NCBI GenBank assembly: GCA_026197195.1
Contig: JAPHUG010000127.1
Coordinates: forward strand, 1-10,446
Reading direction: 5' to 3'
Source of the DNA: Sedimenticola sp.
GTDB lineage: Bacteria; Pseudomonadota; Gammaproteobacteria; Chromatiales; Chromatiaceae
Length of the DNA: 10,446 nt
The notes below the pieces were generated by a model. The model was not told the origin of the DNA. It made no database searches and worked only from the letters and a program-made list of their open reading frames with translations. Position 1 is the first letter of the stretch. Each line of letters opens with the position of its first letter. Shown in pieces: positions 6,122-10,446 of the stretch. The position numbers and the translations under genes were made by a program.

Positions 6122-6135
6122 ACCTTTAGGAAGGT
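6122..6135. repeat. Short palindrome in the intergenic region
   Basis: ACCTT and AAGGT flank TAGG, a perfect 5-bp inverted repeat. It lies about 70-85 bases upstream of the predicted PEP-CTERM transcription start, a normal place for an activator site. Nearby, AATAAACTGA occurs twice as a direct repeat (6146-6155 and 6211-6220). Confidence 0.35.
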
Positions 6136-6253
6136 ACTTTTGTAAAATAAACTGACACATTATTATTTTTTACATGTGTTTATGACCAATGATTATTGCC
6201 TTCCTGTTGTAATAAACTGATATTGTTGTGGTGGAAAGGATAGGAAAAGACAA

Positions 6254-6269
6254 TGGCATTTAACTTGGA
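6254..6269 (+). promoter_or_regulatory. Possible sigma-54-type promoter for prsT
   Basis: TGGCATTTAACTTGGA matches TGGCAY-N5-TTG with correct spacing, but the invariant -12 GC is GG here. A second TGGCATT occurs at 6292-6298, but its downstream GC is one base too close. If used, the 6254 site would start transcription near 6280, leaving a leader of about 135 bases before the ATG at 6416. Confidence 0.33.
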
Positions 6270-6368
6270 GCTTAGGTTTTAACTGACAATCTGGCATTGT
6301 ACGGCAGTTTAACTTCTTGTGAAAACGGTTCTATTTTTAGATATTTCAGTTTTTTATGGCCGATATGT

Positions 6369-6384
6369 AATATTCCGAAATATT
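6369..6384. repeat. Palindrome upstream of prsT
   Basis: AATATT-CCGA-AATATT is a perfect 6-bp inverted repeat ending 32 bases before the preferred start codon. It is AT-rich and has no T-run, so an operator or chance are both possible. The rest of the 420-base intergenic region (5996-6415) is AT-rich, with many stops in all frames, and holds no gene that I can support. Confidence 0.35.
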
Positions 6385-6415
6385 AGTGAGCAAAGGGTCT
6401 AATGGGGTTTGTAAT

Positions 6416-9235
6416 ATGTTAGTTAAATGCTGTTGTAGTGGGGCTAGGAATATTATTAGTATCGCATTGGTTTGTTTTTTAACTGTATACAATTCAACAA
6501 GTTATTCTTCTGAGCCTGGTGGGTATTATGAAGAGGCACTTAAAAGTTTTCAGGTGTCGCGTTATTCCGAGGCAATAATTCATCTCAAAAATGGTTTACA
6601 GATAGATCCTGATCACCTGCCTTCGCGATTGCTGATGGCCGAAGTCCTCATCAAACAAGGCAATGGCGCCGTTGCAGAAGCAGAGCTGGAATTTGCAAAG
6701 ACCCGTGGCGCCAGCCCAAATCGTCTCTTGCCTATGTTCGCAGAGGCCTACCTTCTTCAGGATAAATACCAGCAAGTGCTGGATATTGCCAAGCCTGCCA
6801 GTAGGGAGCAGAATCTTGAAGCGAAATTAGCCTATTTTCGGGGTAGGGCGCACCTTGGGCTTTATCAGCTCAGTTCGGCGTACCGGGAATTTAATGAGTC
6901 TCTGAAGCTACAACCCAACCTGACGGTCGCTAAATTGGGTATGGCGCAGGTACTTATTCAGCGTGATCAGGTTACTCAGGCTGGAATCTTGGTTGATGAG
7001 GTTCTGAGTAGTGGGCAGGGATCTGCTAATGCCTGGCTGTTAAATGCCAATGTACAGCGCTTGAAAGGGGATTATTCCGGCTCACTGACCTCACTAAACC
7101 GTGCCATTACCATGGAGAGCGGCCATCTGGCGGCCCGTCTGGCGCGTTCCGGTATGCTGATGCAGAAAGGTGATCTTGCTGGTGCGGAAGAGGATGTAGA
7201 TTTTATCCTGGATCAGATACCCCGTGAGCCCCGTGCCAAATATCTGAAATCCATCATCAGTGCGTCTAAAGGGGATGCCAAAGATGCGGAAGCCCGTGTG
7301 GGTGATGTGGTTTCTACGCTGAAGGCTGTTCCGGCAGAGGTGATGAAAAATAACCCCAGTTATCTCTATCTCGCGGGTATCACCAGCTATCAGTTGGGTA
7401 GTTATGACGTAGCGAAGTCTTACCTTAATAAATACCTGAAAGCTGTACCTAATGATTTGGAATCTATTCGAACGCTGGCCATTATTGAGTTGATCGAAGG
7501 CAAGCCTGAGAATGCCCGGGGTATTCTGTCCAAAATTAATGTGGTCTATCCGAATAACCCCAATATCCTCTCTCTGTTAGGCATGGCCTATATGGATATG
7601 AAGAGCTATGACTTGGCGCAGCAGTATTTCAAGAAAGTGGTTGAGCTGGTTCCTGATTCTGACCTGGGACGAATTAATCTGGCGCGCAGTAAGATGGCTG
7701 CGGGTGAGTTGGGTGAGGCGATCCAGCTGTTACTGAAAGCTAAAGAGGGGGCGGAAGAGAAAATCGAGTTGGATCTTTTGCTTGCTGATGCCTATGTGCG
7801 GACTCGCGCGTTCGATAAGGCGATTATCATATTTAAGCAGCTCGTTGAATCTTCGCCAAAAAGTTCACGTTATGCCCAGCAGTACGGTGCGGCGCTGGGA
7901 TTAAGTGGGGATTTAAAGGGGGCTGAGCAGTGGTTCAAGCGGGCACTTGAGCTTGATCCGGCCAATACGGATGCGATGACACACCTTTCTCGAATGGATC
8001 TGGTTAGAGGGGAGGGTCAATCTTCTGTGAAGTATCTTGAGGCCAAGGTTGCAGAATACCCGGAAAGTTATGAGTTGATGGTTGAGTTGGGTAAGACGCA
8101 TGCGATGTTGGGTGATAGGGCGTCGGCGTTGCTTTGGTATGAAAAGGCATTTTCTTTAAAAAATGATAGCCACATTACGCTGGATGGATTGGTTGATGCG
8201 CTCGTTAAGTCAGGTGCGACTGATAAGGCGCTGGTGGTGTTGGATGAGTTTCTCGGTCGCAATCCCACGGATGCCCAAGCCTTTACCATGATGGGTCGGA
8301 TCTATCAGCTTTTGAATCAACGGCAAAAGGCGATTGAGGCATTCACAACTGCAACTAATTTTGCCGCCAATAGAAGTCAGGCCTATATGACGTTGTCAAA
8401 GGCGCAATCTGACGCGGATGATCGTGCAGGTGCTATCGAATCATTAAAAAAGGCACTGGTTTATGATGATCAGTATCTCGCCGGTTATATCGCACTGATC
8501 AAGCTGGTGATTGAAGAGCGGGATGAGGTGCATGCTTTACGCTTGATTGGGTCTGTTCGCAAGCTGACGCCGAATACACCCGCAGGTGATCTGTTAACGG
8601 CTGAGTTGTATCAGGGGCTTGGGGACTATGAGAAAGCGCTTGCCAGTTATGAGCGTGCGCTGTCTTTAGGTGATAGTCGTCAGGCAATTTTGGGGTTGAC
8701 CGACATCTACGCGCTAAGCGGAAATGATGAAGAGGTTATCCAACGGTTAGTTGCCTGGCTTAAACGCTATCCTGATGATCCGCCCGTCGAGTTGGCGCTT
8801 GCAGAGGCTTACGTCAGGCTCGGCAAGCTTAAAAGTGCCATGAGTCGCTATGAAAAGCTGCTGAAACAGTACCCGGACACTCCTGCCGTTCTTGTAAGTG
8901 CCGCGGAGAGTTTTTATCGTTCGGGTAAGACTACTGAGGCAGAGCAAATGGCGCAAAAGGCTCTCGCTGCCTCGCCTAAAAATGTAAAGTTTTTAGACAC
9001 CTTGGGTTGGATACAGAGTCGCAAAGGTAGCACCGATGCGGCACTGGCAACCTTTAGGGAGGCGCTGGTCTATGACTATGGGAACCCCTCGGTTAAGTTC
9101 CACTTGGCTTCAACCCTTGTCAAGCTGAACCGGCAGGCAGAGGCCCGAAAACTCCTGACTGAGATTAAAGGCAGCTCTCGACCGTTTAGTGAGATGGCTG
9201 ATGTCGATCTTCTACTGAAAAATACGATGCCATAG
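6416..9235 (+). CDS. prsT: PEP-CTERM system TPR-repeat protein PrsT
   Basis: This protein of about 939 residues is made almost entirely of tetratricopeptide repeats, in a continuous superhelix from about residue 35 to the end. Repeat hallmarks recur throughout, for example YSEAIIHLKNGLQIDPDH, YDLAQQYFKKVVELVPDS, LKGAEQWFKRALELDPAN and YEKALASYERALSLGD. Near the end, FLDTLGWIQSRKGSTDAAL is a typical closing repeat. Length and architecture match the family annotated as PEP-CTERM system TPR-repeat lipoprotein (PrsT), found with exosortase and exopolysaccharide genes and thought to act in the periplasm or at the outer membrane. The N-terminus is a signal-like segment (RNIISIALVCFLTVY) after KCCCSGAR; no normal lipobox is seen. 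I prefer the ATG at 6416, with GGGG 8 bases upstream, over the GTG at 6386, which has no ribosome binding site. It diverges from the PEP-CTERM gene. Confidence 0.9.
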   Translation: MLVKCCCSGARNIISIALVCFLTVYNSTSYSSEPGGYYEEALKSFQVSRYSEAIIHLKNGLQIDPDHLPSRLLMAEVLIKQGNGAVAEAELEFAKTRGASPNRLLPMFAEAYLLQDKYQQVLDIAKPASREQNLEAKLAYFRGRAHLGLYQLSSAYREFNESLKLQPNLTVAKLGMAQVLIQRDQVTQAGILVDEVLSSGQGSANAWLLNANVQRLKGDYSGSLTSLNRAITMESGHLAARLARSGMLMQKGDLAGAEEDVDFILDQIPREPRAKYLKSIISASKGDAKDAEARVGDVVSTLKAVPAEVMKNNPSYLYLAGITSYQLGSYDVAKSYLNKYLKAVPNDLESIRTLAIIELIEGKPENARGILSKINVVYPNNPNILSLLGMAYMDMKSYDLAQQYFKKVVELVPDSDLGRINLARSKMAAGELGEAIQLLLKAKEGAEEKIELDLLLADAYVRTRAFDKAIIIFKQLVESSPKSSRYAQQYGAALGLSGDLKGAEQWFKRALELDPANTDAMTHLSRMDLVRGEGQSSVKYLEAKVAEYPESYELMVELGKTHAMLGDRASALLWYEKAFSLKNDSHITLDGLVDALVKSGATDKALVVLDEFLGRNPTDAQAFTMMGRIYQLLNQRQKAIEAFTTATNFAANRSQAYMTLSKAQSDADDRAGAIESLKKALVYDDQYLAGYIALIKLVIEERDEVHALRLIGSVRKLTPNTPAGDLLTAELYQGLGDYEKALASYERALSLGDSRQAILGLTDIYALSGNDEEVIQRLVAWLKRYPDDPPVELALAEAYVRLGKLKSAMSRYEKLLKQYPDTPAVLVSAAESFYRSGKTTEAEQMAQKALAASPKNVKFLDTLGWIQSRKGSTDAALATFREALVYDYGNPSVKFHLASTLVKLNRQAEARKLLTEIKGSSRPFSEMADVDLLLKNTMP

Positions 9236-9537
9236 GTTTATTGACGTTAGTTTTCCTATTTTGAATAAGTGGCAACCTGCGCGTGGCTTATGATCATGCG
9301 TGGGTTGGTGCGGCCGTTGGATAGTACTTCAAGGGTACAAACTGCTTGATAATACAGTGACTTATAGTTATCAAGCTGGTCAATAAAGCGGTTCCTTTCT
9401 ATCTTGGGTGAACAGACCTCGTTTGCCTGGGTCAGATGATACATGTGTTCTGATTAACAAAATCATCGGTCACCCTATAAATATCTTGCAATACTTTCAA
9501 GTAGTTATAGAATGTTTCAGATATGGATTATTAAGTA
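9236..9537. other. Intergenic region without a supported gene
   Basis: These 302 bases hold an open frame on the minus strand (9256-9444, 62 codons) with no ribosome binding site and no recognisable family. I do not call it a gene, though a small or decayed gene cannot be excluded. An ATGATCAT palindrome lies at about 9289-9296. No clear terminator with a T-run follows prsT. A sigma-70-like promoter for the next gene is at 9486-9513. Confidence 0.5.
9486..9513 (+). promoter_or_regulatory. Candidate sigma-70 promoter for the LolA-like gene
   Basis: TTGCAA (9486-9491, 4 of 6) and TAGAAT (9508-9513, 5 of 6) are spaced by 16 bases. The predicted start near 9520 leaves a leader of about 18 bases before the ATG at 9538. 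It suggests that this gene is transcribed separately from prsT. Confidence 0.38.
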
Positions 9538-10392
9538 ATGAGTGCAACTTCAGCTAAAATGAGCATTAACAGGATCCAGAAAAGGCTAAAAGGCGGGATT
9601 ATAGGCTTGATGTCAGTCATTCTGTCATCAGCCGTGCTTGCCATGGAACCCTTGAGCAATGCAGAGGGTGTTGCGTTAGCACAGGCTGTTTATGATCGCC
9701 ACAACGGTGATGACTTCAGTTCACTGGTACTAATGAAGCTTCAGAGTAAAGACGGCAATCCCCGTCAACGAGAGCTCTACAGCTATGGAAAAGAGAAGGG
9801 CGGGGGTGAGCGCTGGTCGCTGATGCGCTTTATTAAACCGGATGATGTTCGCGGAACCGGATTGTTGACACAGGATCACCCTGGAGATGAAAGTGATCAA
9901 TGGCTCTATTTGCCCGCCTTGAAAAAGGCTCGTCGGATTGCTTCTTCTCGTAAGGGTGGCCGATTTGTTGGCTCTGACTTTTTTTATGAGGATCTGTTGG
10001 ATCGTGAGGTCGAGATGGATCATCACTACCTGAAAGGCAAGGGTAAGGTTGGCAAGGTACCCTGTGACTTGTTGGTGAGTGTGCCGAAAGATCCTGATAA
10101 CTCGGTCTATTCAAGGCGCGAGAGTTGTGTCTATAGCAAGATATTAGTGCCTCTGGTGGTCCATTTTTACGAGAAAGGGCGGCAGAACCCAAGCAAAAAG
10201 ATGACTGCTCGTAAGATAAAAAAAATACAGGGCGTATGGACCATTATGGAAAGCACTATGTACGACCTGAAGACGGGACATAAGACGCAACTCATTACGA
10301 AAAAGATAAAATATGATCAAGGGCTACCTGATGAGCTTTTCTCACGTCGAGATTTAACGGATGCCAGTTTTGAAAAGCAGTACCGGCCTTGA
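9538..10392 (+). CDS. Periplasmic LolA-like outer-membrane lipoprotein-sorting protein
   Basis: This 284-residue protein has a cleavable signal (basic NRIQKRLK, hydrophobic IIGLMSVILSSAVLA, cut after residue 35). The mature domain is of the LolA-like type usually annotated as outer membrane lipoprotein-sorting protein (PF17131-like). Family hallmarks are RFIKPDDVRGTGLL (about 98-111), WLYLPALKKARRI (122-134) and FVGSDFFYEDL (143-153). Others are PCDLLVSVP and the basic MTARKIKKIQGVWT stretch before the last strands. Such proteins have the half-barrel fold of LolA/LolB and are usually encoded beside an RND/MMPL-type exporter, probably carrying a lipid or lipid-linked cargo. The start at 9538 has a weak ribosome binding site; the ATG at 9559 (277 residues) gives an equally good signal peptide. 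The next gene begins about 30 bases downstream. Its link to the PEP-CTERM system is by position only. Confidence 0.87.
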   Translation: MSATSAKMSINRIQKRLKGGIIGLMSVILSSAVLAMEPLSNAEGVALAQAVYDRHNGDDFSSLVLMKLQSKDGNPRQRELYSYGKEKGGGERWSLMRFIKPDDVRGTGLLTQDHPGDESDQWLYLPALKKARRIASSRKGGRFVGSDFFYEDLLDREVEMDHHYLKGKGKVGKVPCDLLVSVPKDPDNSVYSRRESCVYSKILVPLVVHFYEKGRQNPSKKMTARKIKKIQGVWTIMESTMYDLKTGHKTQLITKKIKYDQGLPDELFSRRDLTDASFEKQYRP

Positions 10393-10420
10393 TTTAAAGA
10401 CAGGATTATTGAAAAGGACT

Positions 10421-10446
10421 ATGGGGATAATGGCTAAACAACTCAA
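10421..10446 (+). CDS. Start of a truncated gene, probably an RND/MMPL-family exporter
   Basis: Only eight codons are inside the window (MGIMAKQL from 10421, or MAKQL from an ATG at 10430). AAGG at 10414-10417 is close to the first ATG and 12 bases from the second, so the start is uncertain. Gene spacing of about 30 bases and the same strand suggest an operon with the LolA-like gene. The exporter call rests only on the usual partner of that family; the visible residues say nothing. Confidence 0.4.

Larger units (their letters stand above)
6032..6203. repeat. Long-range inverted repeat across the divergent intergenic region
   Basis: GAAGGCAATAAT is at 6032-6043 on the plus strand, followed after six bases by GGTCAT (6050-6055). 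The minus strand repeats GAAGGCAATAAT (plus coordinates 6192-6203), followed after four bases by GGTCAT (6182-6187). That is 18 matching bases per arm in the same order. The arms flank the sigma-54-like promoter of the PEP-CTERM gene. They look like two binding sites for one regulator in opposite orientation. Confidence 0.6.

Noticed and set aside
6292..6306. Second sigma-54 site TGGCATT...GGCA upstream of prsT
   Set aside because: The GG and GC are 9 bases apart instead of the required 10.
9256..9444. 62-codon minus-strand frame between prsT and the LolA-like gene
   Set aside because: It has no Shine-Dalgarno sequence, no signal and no recognisable motif. I mention it in the intergenic entry but do not call it a gene.
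9833..10192. 119-codon minus-strand frame inside the LolA-like gene
   Set aside because: It is antisense to a gene with clear family motifs and a signal peptide; its composition (Ser, His, Pro, Arg rich) is typical of a shadow frame.

Overview
The window looks like a chromosomal segment from a gammaproteobacterium of moderate GC content. The left edge carries tRNA-Gly(GCC), tRNA-Cys(GCA) and tRNA-Leu(UAA) in the order of the enterobacterial glyW-cysT-leuZ cluster. The galE product is close to the E. coli enzyme along its whole length. The rest belongs to the exosortase/PEP-CTERM world typical of aquatic, exopolysaccharide-producing Gram-negative bacteria. I cannot name the genus.

Layout. Positions 1-398 hold the end of a stable-RNA promoter and three tRNA genes. 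Positions 529-1542 (+) hold galE, the UDP-glucose/UDP-galactose 4-epimerase. A 64-residue two-helix membrane protein (1555-1749, -) converges on galE. Then follows a minus-strand block, read from right to left: a PEP-CTERM surface protein (5144-5995), a protein with a twin-arginine signal and six cysteines (4307-5014), a PqqD-like peptide-binding protein (3961-4275), an HPr-kinase-like P-loop kinase (3041-3961) and a nucleotidyltransferase-fold protein (1887-3038). The last three are packed with a 1-base overlap and a 2-base gap and are surely one operon. A 420-base intergenic region (5996-6415) separates this block from a divergent gene for the giant TPR protein PrsT (6416-9235, +). After a 302-base gap comes a periplasmic LolA-like protein (9538-10392, +). 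The first codons of another gene, probably an RND/MMPL-type exporter, follow at the right edge.

How the genes may work together. PrsT and the PEP-CTERM protein are components of exosortase-dependent surface sorting tied to exopolysaccharide; galE could supply a sugar nucleotide for it. Exosortase itself is not in the window. The divergent intergenic region carries a good sigma-54-like promoter for the PEP-CTERM gene, a weaker one for prsT, and a long inverted repeat that could bind an activator. This fits the RpoN/PrsK-PrsR control known for PEP-CTERM genes.

The most unusual part is the PqqD-like/HprK-like/nucleotidyltransferase cassette with its upstream Tat-signal protein. The same three protein types occur as tailoring enzymes in some lasso-peptide clusters, but no cyclase or leader peptidase is present here. 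My inference is a cytoplasmic modification system (phosphorylation and perhaps a further transfer) acting on the Tat-exported protein before it leaves the cell. This substrate assignment rests on gene order and export logic only.
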